From assembly GCF_030272615.1 (NCBI RefSeq), contig NC_081408.1:305445950-305509949 (forward strand): a DNA stretch of 64,000 nt, given 5' to 3'. A model generated the notes under the pieces. It saw only the letters and a list, made by a program, of their open reading frames with translations, did no database searches and was not told the origin of the DNA. Made by a program: the position numbers and the translations under genes. This DNA is from Cryptomeria japonica. Taxonomy: Eukaryota; Streptophyta; Pinopsida; Cupressales; Cupressaceae. This document shows, in pieces, positions 35,001 to 46,756 of this stretch. The number at the start of each line of letters is the position of its first letter. Within the stretch, counting starts at the first letter, position 1.

Positions 35001-35669
35001 TGGGCCCAAGTAAATACAGCCAAGATAAGATTATTTTTGCCAAATATTGTGGAGATATATTGCAAGGCGGTACAGGCAGGCAGAGCTTTGGCTTCCTGTT
35101 CCACGCAATGGGAACGGAAATCGAACATTTTCAATAAATAGTTCCAAATTTTGAAAAAGATATTGCAACTAGGGGAAGAGACGGTAATGGAGGAGGACCT
35201 TTTAGGGGGTGATAGTTACGAAAACTTGCAGTCATATGTGTACATATTGGAGCTGAAGATTGAAACGCTTCAGCCGTATATCAAGGATATGGCGGAGATT
35301 CAAGACCCTCTCCTCAAGGAAATTTTGTCATATGAGAGTTTTGTAAAGGATATGCTAGGACCTTTTGGCCTCAAATTAGCTAGTACAAGAATAATGGAGC
35401 AGCAACAAGTTTTGGATCAGTGGGATGCATATGAGGCGCAGTACCTAGGACCCTTGGCCCAGTTTGATGTCACCTTCATGGACAGGTATACATATCTGAT
35501 TACTCAGTGTGAGGAGGTGGCAGGCACGGTGAAGGAGTTAGAGGAGGGGAGAACGCATGCGGATGAAGTTTTGAAGAAATATAAATTTAGAGTTAAGCAT
35601 GTAGTTGATCCTCCAGTTCAAGCAGTTGCATGTATAGCTGATAATTATAGAGCTTTGACCAAGAAATAA
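32040..35669 (+). pseudogene. Large uncharacterised ORF (about 1,210 codons), broken
   Basis: One protein can be followed from the ATG at 32040 to a stop at 35669 through two frameshifts (near 33780-33800 and 34680) and about seven in-frame stops (32646, 33006, 34145, about 34364, 34869, about 34976, about 35137). Residues 1 to about 400 look globular (MKYHYQGQVYVSKLDDQVRW, then SPDMLKLVFGIPTTEEIFLL, QFMSTILRGKQYFDWLQILS, LLEYVRQLVGLQ). Then comes a basic stretch with IKWSASEET, an acidic Pro/Gln-rich middle, and a helical C-terminal part (SVVRGRLEKEH, then QPYIKDMAEIQDPLLKEILS). No protease, integrase or polymerase motif is present. The layout recalls plant 'putative gypsy-type transposon' proteins (Transposase_28 type), but I cannot claim homology. 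It may be an extra ORF of a non-autonomous retroelement. Confidence 0.65.
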
Positions 35670-36852
35670 GGAATAAACGCATAATTGCTAAAGATGGCAA
35701 AGCTTTTTCTTAAATCCTTAATCTTGTATTTTCAGCTACAGCTCCTACTCAAGTTCCAATTTTGAGAGAAATTTTGCATGACTACGAAAATGTGGCTCAC
35801 CCAGCATGGTCTTCGTAGTGCTCATGCAATCCCCATTTTGTAGTTGTTAAGTGGAGTGTCAAGGCAGAAATTTGCAAGTTAATTGCGACTCCTAGTTTCA
35901 ATTCTTAATTTAGGGTAAGGTTATTTCCTAGATAGTAGGGCAGAGAACTTCTATAAATTGAGAAGTTGGATTCATTTGTAAAGGTCCCAAATTGATGATT
36001 TGTGGCCCACTTAGAGATTTTTAGAATATTTTGCAGATTGTTAAGAAGTTTGAGTTATTTTTGTTATACATTCATTGAGATTAATATGAGAAGCAGCTTG
36101 TAGATTGTCTGATCTACGTCTATATTCTACCAAACTGTTCAGTGTAATCTGGTAACATCTATTATTTGGAGTTAGCAACGTGGTTTAATCTTTTTGTCTA
36201 TCACGAATCATATTGCGCACGTCAGTGGTGTATGAGAATTATTGTGATAGGCCATATTGTTGATGATTTTATTTCCATAAGTTTGTGAAATTGATGATTT
36301 TGCAGGTTTTCTGGAGGTTCGTTGTTGAATGCTAACTTGGATAATATTTGATAATTTCTTGGATTGCACGGAACTAATTGAGTAGTTCATTTAAGTTGTT
36401 ATTATATTGGTTTTTATTATTATTTTCTTGTTCCCCTTTATGCTTCGCATTTTATTTCCCAGAGAATCTTAAACTATAAAAACACAAAAAAGAAAGGAAG
36501 TGCAGTTATCCATAACCAGTGAGATTTAGTTCCAACCAGCAGGCCCCTTTATAGGTACAACCACATCAAGCATTGGGTTGCCCATCACCGTCGTGACTCG
36601 ACTATAGAGACCTTGGGGTAGTGAGTTTTCCCAAAAATTCATTGCTTTTCAGGAGAGGTGGTGAGTGTTCACATTGGCTACCTGATTGTTGGCGGGTGTG
36701 TCAAAATAGTCATCAACGGGTTCTTCAGATCAACAATTACTCTTCGACAGTGTTTACAACTTCTTCATGTGGACCATCCTCCCCACTCCCTCTCCCCTTC
36801 ATTAAATAAAATTTAAAAAAAACCTTTACCCCGCCACATGCAAATTAATTCG
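35670..36852 (+). other. Downstream flank of the large ORF
   Basis: No coding sequence is seen. The first few hundred bases look like a 3' untranslated region (T-rich, 'tgtaatctgg', 'ttttgttatac'). A segment at 36530-36620 is G+C-richer and sharply different from its surroundings, perhaps an LTR or polypurine-side remnant; I cannot place it. Confidence 0.35.
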
Positions 36853-36999
36853 ATGGAAATTGTTAATATTTCTTTAATTTAAATTTTAGTTAATTCCTGA
36901 CATTAAATGAAAATTGTTAATATCTCTTTAATTTAAATTTTAGTTAATTCCTGACATTAAATGGAAATTGTTAATATTTCTTTAATTTAAATTTTAGTT
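36853..36999. repeat. 54-bp tandem repeat, 2.7 copies
   Basis: Units start at 36853, 36907 and 36961, each with 'gaaattgttaatat', 'ctttaatttaaattttagtt' and 'aattcctgacattaaat'. The copies differ at only two or three positions, so the expansion is recent. The third unit stops at 36999. Confidence 0.93.
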
Positions 37000-37221
37000 C
37001 AATAAAGATAAACTTAGATAACTTATAAATAGTTTGAACCATTGTCATCTAATACTATCAAATCAATCTTTAGTAGAATTTATAAATGTAAATTAAATTA
37101 TAACCAAATTTTATATTTGGAATCATCAATTTATTTATTTACTTAGTTGGCATTTTAGATTCAAAAAAATAATAATTAATTTATATTATTACGATTTGAT
37201 CCAAAATTTTGTTTAATGCTT

Positions 37222-37640
37222 AAACTAGTGACTCTATAATTAATCAATCTTGTAAATTACACTATTCTAGCATCATGTGAATTACTTTTACTTTATTAGT
37301 ATTTATTGATGAGCAAGTTACATTTTCTTCATCTTCGTGCAAATTACGCATTTATTGGTATCACTTACAAAATAAATTTATTATTGATATGCAAGTTTCA
37401 TAATTATCATTATTGTGTAAGTTTCTTGCTTATTTCAAACTACTGACTCTATAATTAATCAATCTCGTAAATTACACTATTCTGGCATCATGTGAATTAC
37501 TTTTACTTTATTAGTATTTATCGATGAGCAAGTTACATTTTCTTCATCTTTGTGCAAATTACGCATTTATTGGTATCACTTACGAAGTAAATTTATTATT
37601 GATATGCAAGTTTCATAATTATCATTACACTGCAAGTTAT
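37222..37640. repeat. 215-bp tandem duplication
   Basis: The stretch beginning 'aaactagtgactctataatt' at 37222 recurs at 37437 ('aaactactgactctataatt') and can be followed for about 200 bases, including 'gcatcatgtgaattac' and 'acgcatttattggtatcac'. Few mismatches separate the copies. No gene lies in it. Confidence 0.92.
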
Positions 37641-37859
37641 GTTTCAAGTTTTGATTATTAAATAATTTAGATATGAAAGGATGTTGTTTTTTTCAAGTGA
37701 ATCATCAATCCCATAGAAGTAGCTATTTCAATTAATTAAACTTTGCAATGTCTATATATGCATTCATTTCATAAATTGTTTCAAGCATGATGCTAATTAA
37801 AAGTTTCATAGCCACTTAGATAGTTAACTAAACAAGAGGTGATGGAAACAAAAAAACCT

Positions 37860-38700
37860 AGCAGCGTTCGATGTTTACGATGCATGTGGGTCACACTTAT
37901 GGGTAAAGTTGTCATGTTGAAGTAATGCACTTAATGCCTAATAAAGTTGCATCAACGGCATATGTGGCATCATCCCTATAAATCATTGAGGAGTAATAAG
38001 GGTCACTTGAAAGTTAAAATCCAAGGGGCGAGTAATCCCCCTTGGATCGATAATCTAATAAGATAATCTTTAAATGAATTTACATCTGCTAGTTAAACCT
38101 TAGTAAACCCCTTTAGGGTTGATTGAGTGAGATGCTTTTAAAAATTGACTTATTCTTGGAGATTGTTTGACAATTGATAATTGGGTCAAGGGTGACGCTT
38201 ATGATAGGAATTAGGACCTAGTTGTTTTAGGCCACAAGCAATAGGCCACCTTGAGCCCTTTTCTTAAAGCTACCATCGTGGGTAGAAACCACCGAGAAAC
38301 TATCTGGGACATTGACCCTAGAAAGGGTTGTGTACCCACCAAAACAGTATACACTAAACCACAGATTAGAAAATAGAACTACATACTTTAGGCCTTGATC
38401 CCGTGCCGAAACGGGTATGTAGGCAGTCTAGGGACGGAGTTGTCCCTAGTACTCAAGCATTCGAGGAAGGGGTCTAAGATTTTGGTTAAGGCAAGAAGAT
38501 GGATTGCGAAGTTTCCTAATTGAAAGTTTAAGGGTTAATTCAACGCATACTCGAAAGGAATACCGTATGGATTTGCTTGACTTCCCGAGGCTTCAGGCCA
38601 AATTTCGAGGTGGAAATCAAGCTTGCTTTATGCTATTTTATTTATTCCTAAGGACAATGACCTTGGTGCACTCCTATTGGAGGAGTGTAGTTCTTAGTGA
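37860..38700 (+). mobile_element. Candidate LTR R/U5-like block with hairpins
   Basis: The block is richer in G+C than its flanks. At 38400-38415 CCCGT GCCGAA ACGGG and at 38428-38449 CTAGGGAC GGAGTT GTCCCTAG form two adjacent hairpins joined by 'tatgtaggcagt'. A 'gtayGTAGGCAG' word beside such hairpins is familiar from R/U5 regions of large plant Gypsy elements. That parallel is from memory, and the ends of the LTR are not defined. The gag-like ORF at 38995 follows on the same strand. Confidence 0.4.
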
Positions 38701-38754
38701 GTGACTCGGGACTCGAATGGTCTCGATGAGTCTAAGTCTCTGGCCAGAGCACCT

Positions 38755-38910
38755 CCTATCCCAAGTTGGATAGATGCCTAACCTGTTTGGGTAGATGCCT
38801 ATCTCATATTGGATAGAAGAAACATCTTGTCACATATGGACAGATGCCTAACCCGTATGGTTAGATGCTCATCCCATATGGATGAATGCCTAATCCAATT
38901 GGATAGATTC
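38755..38910. repeat. Short tandem repeat around 'tggatagatgcctaac'
   Basis: Six or seven imperfect units of 20-30 bases, each with 'gatgcctaacc' or 'gatgcctatct' and a 'catatgga/tattgga' part. They are in noncoding leader sequence before the gag-like ORF. Confidence 0.8.
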
Positions 38911-38994
38911 CCAGAGTATGTGATTGAATCAAACACCAATGATTTTTTTTTTTTTTAAAGTTGAAGAATTATTGAGTTATGTACAGTGTGTTAT

Positions 38995-39715
38995 TACATG
39001 TCTAAACTATTTCTAAATTATTTCAAAAATTCAGATATCCCAATACAAACTCAGATCCAGTTGATGTGCGAGCTCTTATTATGCAATCAAACATACCAGT
39101 TATTCTCACACAAATAAACAAGAGAAACCAATATCAACAACAAACATATCCAACAATGCAAGTCGAACAACCAATACAACAAACAACACAACTCTCAGCA
39201 CCACAAATTGTGCAAACAAGTCAACCACTACCAAGGTCACATACAATTACACAATCAATTTTGCCTTTAGTCACATCACATGTTTGTGAATATCCTCCTA
39301 TGTCTTTAAATTCACCACCAAGGGTGTCCCAAATGAATGCAAGTTTATTTACAAACATGTCACCCTTTGGACATCAACCAAACACGGTCAATGTGTCATC
39401 TATCATGCAACAACGTCATATGCCCATGTCTAACGACGACTCTTCCCATCAAGACTTTGCACCTCAAGTAGCCTACATATCTTCCACCATTTCCTCATAC
39501 CTTGAAGTCACACAAGAGTAGTCCACACCATCTCTATCCAATAACGCAACCTCCCAAGGGCTATCTATAATAGGTTTCCAAGCTAATCCAATTCGAGATG
39601 CTAGTCCCTTTCATGCTTAAAAAATTCAAGACCCAATCACACCATATACTCCTATTATAGTGAGTCCAATTCAAAATCCTTTCTCATCAGGCCAAAGTAT
39701 TGAAACCTTCTAAGA
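38995..39715 (+). pseudogene. Gag-like ORF, copy 2 (5' end missing)
   Basis: The match to the ORF at 18238 begins near 38997 ('tctaaactatttc') and continues to about 39405 with few differences, so the N-terminal coiled-coil half is missing here. The open part is 39066-39521. After a TAG at 39519 the same phase goes on to about 39707 with STPSLSNNATSQGLSIIGFQ and more Pro/Ser/Gln-rich sequence between stops at 39618 and 39711. The region beyond VNVSS (SIMQQRHMPMSNDDSS) is the part lost in copy 1. This is a decayed piece of the same retroelement family, about 20.5 kb away in the same orientation. Confidence 0.6.
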
Positions 39716-40279
39716 GTCCCCCATGCATGTATTTCAAGAGTGGCCAAGCATATTGGTTTTCAATTTCATTTGGAAAATATTTTCTATTAAATTTTGTCAA
39801 GAAAATTATATCAATGTTGGTGTTGTCAACAAGAACAAGATTATCAATAAAACTTGAGGAATGGAACAATGCAAAAAGGCACAAGGTAATGAAATTGGTA
39901 TCAGTGGCATTTTCACATAAGGTTTCAAAACTAAATAGTTCAAATGTAGTTGAAGAATATATATTAGGAAGAGTTCTAGAACCATGTAGGCTATAGTTTT
40001 GCAAAGGCTTTGACTTCTCAATATTGCTACTACAAGTGGTATCTATGTGAACAAAAAGGTTATTTTGAATTGCTAAAATAACCTCCAATAAAGTATTAAT
40101 TATTATTCATCATATTTGACAAAGATTGCATCTCATAAACCATGAATGTGAATTTATTTTTTTTGCACTTGTAGCAATTGATGCAAAAGTTGTTGGGAAT
40201 TAGTATTCAAATAGAGTGTGTGAGGTAAAGTGAGTTAAATAAAATAACTCACGTAGTTATTATGGTTAATGAATAAATA

Positions 40280-40319
40280 TAATAATATTAAGTTGTTGAC
40301 AAACAACTTAATATTATTA
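40280..40319. repeat. Perfect 18-bp inverted repeat
   Basis: TAATAATATTAAGTTGTT, a 4-base loop GACA, then its exact complement. It lies at the breakpoint where the Copia reverse transcriptase stops. It is AT-rich and may be a recombination scar or a foldback remnant. Confidence 0.92.
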
Positions 40320-40320
40320 A

Positions 40321-43300
40321 TAGTCATAAGGTTTGTTCTTGCAATGCCTATCTTCATCAGACTTGAGATAAATATTACTATCATCATTGGTTCATGCAAT
40401 GCCTATCTTCATCAGATGTGTATGAAGTCGTTCATACCATGCTCTGGGTGTCGGCTTTAATCCATACAAAGCTTTATGCAATATGCATACCATGTCTTTC
40501 TCATCTGTCAAACCATAACCATCTGGTTGCTCTATGTAAACCTCTTCTTCCAATATCCCATTCAAAAATGCAGACTTAACATCTATCTGGTATACCTTGA
40601 ACGTCTTATGGGCTGCAAATGCAAGTAAAGTTCTGACACCTTCCAGTCTTGCTACTGGTGCAAAAGTTTCTCCATAATCTTCTCCTTCTTCTTGAGCATA
40701 ACCCTTGCAGACTAATCTTGCCTTGTTGTGAACTACAACACCATCTTCATTTAACTTGTTTCTGAATACCCATTTAGTACCTATAACATTCTTGTTTACC
40801 GGTTAGGGTACCAGGGTCCAAGTGTTGTTCTTCTCAATTTGATCCAATTCCTCCTCCATAGCTTTAACCCAATGATCATCACCAAATGCCTCATTAGCAC
40901 TTCTAGGTTCAATGGTGGAGATCATGCAAGAGATCTCTCTTATTTTTCTTCTAGTTAGTACTCCAGCATCCTTATCCCCAATAATCTGCTCAGAACTGTG
41001 GTTCAGTCTTACATACCTAGGAATAACATGATCATTCTCTTCAGGTTCAGCTTCTTCATTATCATCTTCTTTTGAATTTATTTGTTTCGGTTGAACAAGT
41101 ACATTAGAATTTGTTTTACCGGTTTCTGATTTAACAGTTTTAGGTTCCAAAAGCAAAATGCAAGGATCTTCATCCTTTTTCTCTGAACTGGTTCCTTCTG
41201 AGACTTCAGGACATTCATCTACTTGAACATCAACACTCTCAACAATTCTCTGTGTTCGGTTGTTGAAGCATTTGTAGGCCTTACTCTTAGCTTCAAACTT
41301 GCTTATGTAATCACCTCTTTTAATAAAACAGTTGCTACCAAATATCTTAAAATAGCTAACATCAAGTGATCTCCCATACCAATATTCATGAGGGGTCTTG
41401 TCCGTACCTCTTTTCATTAGAACTCGGTTCATTGTGTAGACAGATGTACTTACAGCTTCTTTCCAAAATGTTTTCGCTACACTTTCTTGTATCAACATTG
41501 TCCTAGCAGCTTCAACCACTGACTGGTTGTTCCTCTCTGCTATACCATTCTGTTGTGGTGTCCTTGGTGCAGAAAGTTGCCGCTTGATACCATTCTCATC
41601 ATAGTACTTAGTGAATTCCTCATAAGTAAATTCACCACCTTGATCTATTCTCAAACATTTTATCTTTTTGCCACTCTCTTTCTCAGCTAAGGCCCTGAAT
41701 GTCTTGAACTTACCAAAAGCTTCATTATTATCCTTCAAGAATGTGACCAACATCATCTTTGAACAATCATCAATGAAGATCATGAAATATCTATCACCTT
41801 GAATGCTTCTTGTTCTTATTGGTCCACATAGATCTGTATGAACCCAATCTAACAAGTGCTCTGCTGAGAAGGACTTGCTCTTGAAAGTTGAAGAATTCAT
41901 CTTTCCTAACTGACATTCTTTGCAAAGAGCATTAATCGGTTTGTCTAGCTGGGGCAGACCTCTTACTGTCTTGGACTTGCTCACTTTAACAATGTTATCA
42001 AAGTTTATATGACAAAATCTCCTATGCCAAAGCCATCTATCATCTATCTTTTCAATCAATTAGTTGCTAACTTTAAGATTAAGATGAAATAGATTACCTC
42101 CGGTTTGTTTCCCGGTTGCAATCAATTCACCTTTGTTGTCAAAGATTTTGCACATACCATTTCTAAACTCCAGTGGGTATCCCTTGTCATTAAGTTATGC
42201 CACACTCAGAAGATTGTGCTTTAGGCCTTCAACCCAATAGACATCGTCAGCGTTGCTCTTCCTATTAAGAGAACTAACTCCCTTACCTTTAACCATATAG
42301 GGTGAGTCATTGCCAAATCTAACAACACCGCCATCAAATTTCTTCAAGGAAAGAAATTTGCTCCGATCATCGGTCATGTGATGTGAACAACCACTATCAA
42401 TGATCCAATTATCAGAGTTATCCATCTTGGACACTAGTGCCTTCTAATCTGATATCTCTTCCTTAATAACTACAAACACAATATCTTCACTAGCATCATC
42501 ATCAGATTTTTTATCAGTAATACCAATGTCAACCGCTATAAGACAATCTCTCTTGTCTTTGCCCTTATACTTCTTGAATTTGTCTCTCTTGTATTCATTT
42601 TCACCATTAGGAAAGTTAGCTGCTATATGACCAATCTTGTTGCATGCAAAATATTTTAAAGGTAGTTTACCTCTATACTTCCCAGTGCCTCTAGGCATTC
42701 GTTTTGCCAACAATGCTTCAAGCTCCACTAGGCAGTCTTCATCATCAGCATCTCTGTTGGATCTAGATTCATAACCATGACAAGTATCTCTACTTTTTCT
42801 CACAGATGGGTCAGAGACAGAAGCTCTGAATGCGGATTCTAATTTCTATACACTACCATCATAGCCATTCAATTCAAAAGCAATAAGTTTGCCAATGATA
42901 AAGTCAAGAGTTACCTTAGTTTTGTCAATGGACTCCAGCTCCTGAATAGCTGCAACTCGGATAGCATAGACCGGTAGAAGGGTTCTCAGTACCTTACTGA
43001 TCACTGTGGCATATTCCACTTTCCCTCCTGCACTCTTTATTTCACCAACTATCTCTTTTATTCTTTGACCATACTATTGGATAATCTCACCTTCAGACAT
43101 TCTCATTTCGTCAAACTTTCCTCTTAGGCTCTCCTCTTTAGCAATCTTAACATGTCCATCACCGCAATATATCTCTTCAAGTTTTTTCCATACTTCATAT
43201 GCAGTTTCAAGACCATGAACATCTACATATTCAGCATCAGACAGGGAACTGATAATAGCCTCCAATGCTTGATGATTTTCTTGTTGTTCTTTCTTTTGAT

Positions 43301-43448
43301 CATTAGTCAGAGTTCCAGTAGGTGTAACATACTTAGTTTCTACATGATCCCAATACTGACTTCCTAGACTCTTAATGTAAATCTTCATTTTGTCGCTCCA
43401 TGTCCTATAGTTATCTTTGTTGAACTTCGGACCTTCTTTCTTCATCAT
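40321..43448 (-). pseudogene. Copia gag-pol polyprotein, 3' truncated
   Basis: One reading phase runs from the ATG at 43448 to about 40325, interrupted only by point stops. Gag N-terminus: FNKDNYRTWSDKMKIYIKSL, YEVWKKLEEIY. Zinc knuckle near 42650: YFACNKIGHIAANF, with Tyr and Phe where the family has the first and last Cys. Protease: WIIDSGCSHHMT (42400). GAG_pre-integrase: LWHRRFCHINF, CKECQLGKM. Integrase core from 41870: DWVHTDLCGP, FIDDCSKM, LRIDQGGEF, TPQQNGIAERNNQ, carrying the D, D and E. Reverse transcriptase: [52 protein letters not shown]. It ends before the VDD active-site motif; RNase H and the 3' LTR are absent. Copia order (integrase before reverse transcriptase) is clear. Confidence 0.95.
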
Positions 43449-43504
43449 GATCTACAAGATCTTTCCCTCAAGTTGTTAGGCTTTTAGGTTAAAGAGGACC
43501 TGAG

Positions 43505-43519
43505 ATTCTCTAATACCAA
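43505..43519 (-). promoter_or_regulatory. Copia primer-binding site, mutated
   Basis: On the minus strand TTGGTATTAGAGAAT lies beside the LTR end ...CCATCA. Compared with the usual TTGGTATCAGAGC it has at least two changes, consistent with the decay of the coding part. Confidence 0.75.
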
Positions 43520-43520
43520 T

Positions 43521-44865
43521 TGATGGTATGATGAAAGAATAAGTATCTGGTAGATTACTGAGAGGGGGGGTGAATCAGTAGACTGATACAAACTTCCCAA
43601 TCTCAAATTCAAACTCACAAAGTAAACTTTCAAAGTCAAGATCAATACTCAACATCAATTGGTTAACTATTATAACAACTTAACAGTAAACAACTTCAAT
43701 CTTGTAAACGTCAAAATGCTTAATCACATATCAACATATTCCCTCTCTCAATACTTCCAGTTATCATGCCTTATCAGAATAGTTAAGTAGTCAATAAAAT
43801 CAACATATAAGATCATGACCACAAAAACATTCACCACTTGACACAAATGTTTATACGTGGAAAACCCAAATAGGAAAAAATCACAGTGAGATGAGACTCA
43901 CAAGATAGCTATCTGAACTCTACTGAAGTTCGCCCTGTTAGGAGCCAAACATGTTAAAGCTTTTACAATAAGTCCTATTAAGAGTTGATTCTGTTAGGAA
44001 TCACCTGGTTAAGGGATTTACAATATGCCTTCATGAAAAGCAAATACCCTTCTAGGAGTAACCTTGGTAGAGGATTTGAGAATCCAAGCTAATGGACCAC
44101 CTTGTTAGAGGATTTAAGAAGTAACCAAGCTTGTTAGAGCTTACCCGGTTAGAGGATAGGGGATTTCACTTCTGCTGTAATTGTTACAAAACATGTTTTC
44201 TTAATCTATCTGAATAACACTGCATTTGCTTGATCAGATTCTATTAAGCTTCAATCTTCCTTTACTCAAACTACAGATCCATTCTCTAGTTAGGCAACCA
44301 CACACTCAACTAATTTATGTCAACACTTTGCCAACAACTTTACAAACAACTTCATCGACCTTAAATACAAATCAATTAGGTCGGTAACACAACAAAAACC
44401 TAATTCTCTCATAGAGATTACAAACAAATTGGTTCAAGTGTGACCATTGGATTTACAGAGCAATCTATACACATTCTTCAAGAAAATTCCAACCGCTCAA
44501 TGATCACTGCTTCATCGGACTTTGTAACTCATCACGTGCTATGCATTAGATGCAATCCACTTTGTTTATTCCCTAAACAATCAAACAAACGAACAAACAT
44601 GCCAAAACAATCTGAACATATCCTCATACAATGATCACACATATTTTCATCATTACCGCTCATCATTAGATCTTAAACCAACAAACTTGATCGGTTAGGG
44701 TTTAACAAAAAATAATTGATAGGGTTTACCAGTTACATTGCATAGAAAGGGTTTAACCTTATACACCAGTTCAACTCACAAACTAACATACCGATTTAAA
44801 ACATCTTCCTCAAAGCTCTTCCTACCAGTTACAATACAATATCAATAACAACAACAATATCAACA
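43521..44865 (-). mobile_element. Copia 5' LTR
   Basis: The inner edge is fixed by the primer-binding site (plus-strand start TGATGG at 43521). The proposed outer edge is ...ATATCAACA at 44865, which gives TGTTGA on the element strand; this edge is inferred because the second LTR is missing. The LTR holds a purine run 'gagagggggggtgaatcagt' near 43560 and several 'gttagaggatt' repeats at 44050-44160. No ORF in it is meaningful. Confidence 0.75.
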
Positions 44866-45659
44866 ATACTCTTTAGAAATAGATTTCTTTAGTAATTTTC
44901 CCCTTGTTTCTTCTTATTTCCCAAAACCAATTCCTAAAGCACATAATGAAATATTGGGCTTCATGCATAAGAGATTGTGTGGTTTAGAATTGATGTACAC
45001 AAAATTTCTAAAAGTATTATTGTCTCTATTTGATATAGCAGCCATATGATATGTAGGGTGCTTCTTCTGCTATATCAAAGGTTCCCTGATTTTTGAAGCA
45101 TAATGACTTGACCAAAATTTTCTAACACCTTTCTATCTCTTCTCGATTGCTTCTTTACTTTTCTAAACTATAATTGCAACTTTATCAGACTATTTTCTCC
45201 TTTCATATTAGTCAAGTTTGGATTTTCTATTAAAAAAAATTACAAATTATAAACTCATATTTTACAAAAAAATAAAATATAAGTATGAAACAACGTGAAT
45301 AGTATAAAATAAAATCACGAGTAAGAAGGAAAATTGGGTAATCATAGAATTTTCAGTCTTCTAGTCACAATCTTTCTTCTAATTCTTCTTTGTTTCTTTG
45401 ATTGTAAAAGACAATTAAATCTGCATTCCTTTAAGAAGAGTTATTCATTTTCCTTTCCTTCTTTACAAAGCTAGCCTTACATTGCTTTACACTATGACCA
45501 TTACAATTCTTATAGACCACGTTCAAATCTCTTTTAGGAGCAAAGGAATTTCCATTAATAAAATTAGTTCTCCCTTTATGTGAAAAAAACTCCCTTCTTC
45601 CTCCCCATATTGAATAATTTGATGTCCCAAGTTTGGGACCTAGTATTATGGGATGCCCC
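44866..45659 (-). other. Flank with a weak zinc-knuckle-like ORF
   Basis: Mostly AT-rich and unassigned. On the minus strand 45431-45664 reads GTSNYSIWGGRREFFSHKG and later VVYKNCNGHSVKQC, which faintly recalls a retroelement CCHC knuckle (first Cys replaced by Tyr, spacing one short). It may be a gag scrap, but the evidence is thin. Confidence 0.25.
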
Positions 45660-46390
45660 ACCACATAAACTTAACTTTCAACCATACACATGCACACACA
45701 CATGCATACATCCACAAAAAGTGAACATTGCACACAAAGTGTAAATCAAAGTTTTTTCATACAATCCACAAAAAATGATAGAAAAAAAACACACATGGAG
45801 TGAATGCCAAAGATAGTTCAAACAAATACTACATAAAGTAAATGTCAAATTTGCCTTCTGAAAACATATAAATCAATCAATCAATAAATGTTATTTTCAA
45901 ACATATTTAACTAAAAGTACAACCACAAACATAAATTAAATGCTAAAATTATAAAATATGTTGAAGTGCAAACATGTTGCGTGTGGAACTTTCTCAAACA
46001 TGACAAAGTTAATGACAAAGTCTGTGAATGTAAAAGTTCAAATATAAACACACATGCCAAAGTTTATAATTTTTTGTACAAAGTAAATGTTGAAGTTCAA
46101 ACATGCCTGAGTAAAAACAAAAACAATGTAAATGTCAAATAAAAATTCCATACAAAGAGAATTAGTTCGACCACACACAAAGTAAACATTGAAGTTCAAC
46201 ATAAAGTTAAAAGTTAAAACATACTTCACAAAAACTTAGTTCAATCACACATGAAGAAAACACAACAAACACATGAATGAATGTCAAACGCTAAAACACA
46301 TTTCAGACATATACAAAGTAAATGCACCAAAGTTCAAACATGTATATAAAGTAAGTGTTGAAGTTAGAACACTCTTGAAAGTGACAATAA
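45660..46390. repeat. Degenerate 'aaagttcaaacatgcacaaagtgaatgcc' repeat field, left part
   Basis: Loose units of about 35-50 bases recur, all built from 'cacaaagtaaatg', 'caaagttcaaacatg' and 'ttcacacaaa'. The same wording returns at 51690-53780, so the two parts may be one old satellite-like field split by the element between them. Confidence 0.65.
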
Positions 46391-46756
46391 TTTAACTATA
46401 AAAATTGGATATCCGATAAAATCGGATATTCAATTTCTCTGAGACAATAAAAGAGGACTGTGACAACCCGTGGGTTATTTTTTACCCATGGGTTGCACGA
46501 ATTCAAGCAAATCCGATATCCGGTTGGACCCGATATTCGATTTTGTGACCCAAATTTGCAAAAAAAACTAATAAAATGTAGGTTTTTTTATTGTTTTTCA
46601 TCATTTTCATTCTAATTTTTGCGTTTTTTTAAATGTTTTTTTGTTTTTTCATTCAAAATATGTTTTTTTCATGAAAACTAGGTTTTTTAAAATCAAATAC
46701 AAAATTGTTCAAATTTGTTAATTTAATTCAATTGTTTACATTCAATTAGGTTAAAA

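Noticed and set aside
39687-40088. 133-codon minus-strand ORF
   Set aside because: It overlaps the plus-strand gag-like phase and a plus-strand ORF; no motif is seen, so I treat it as a shadow.
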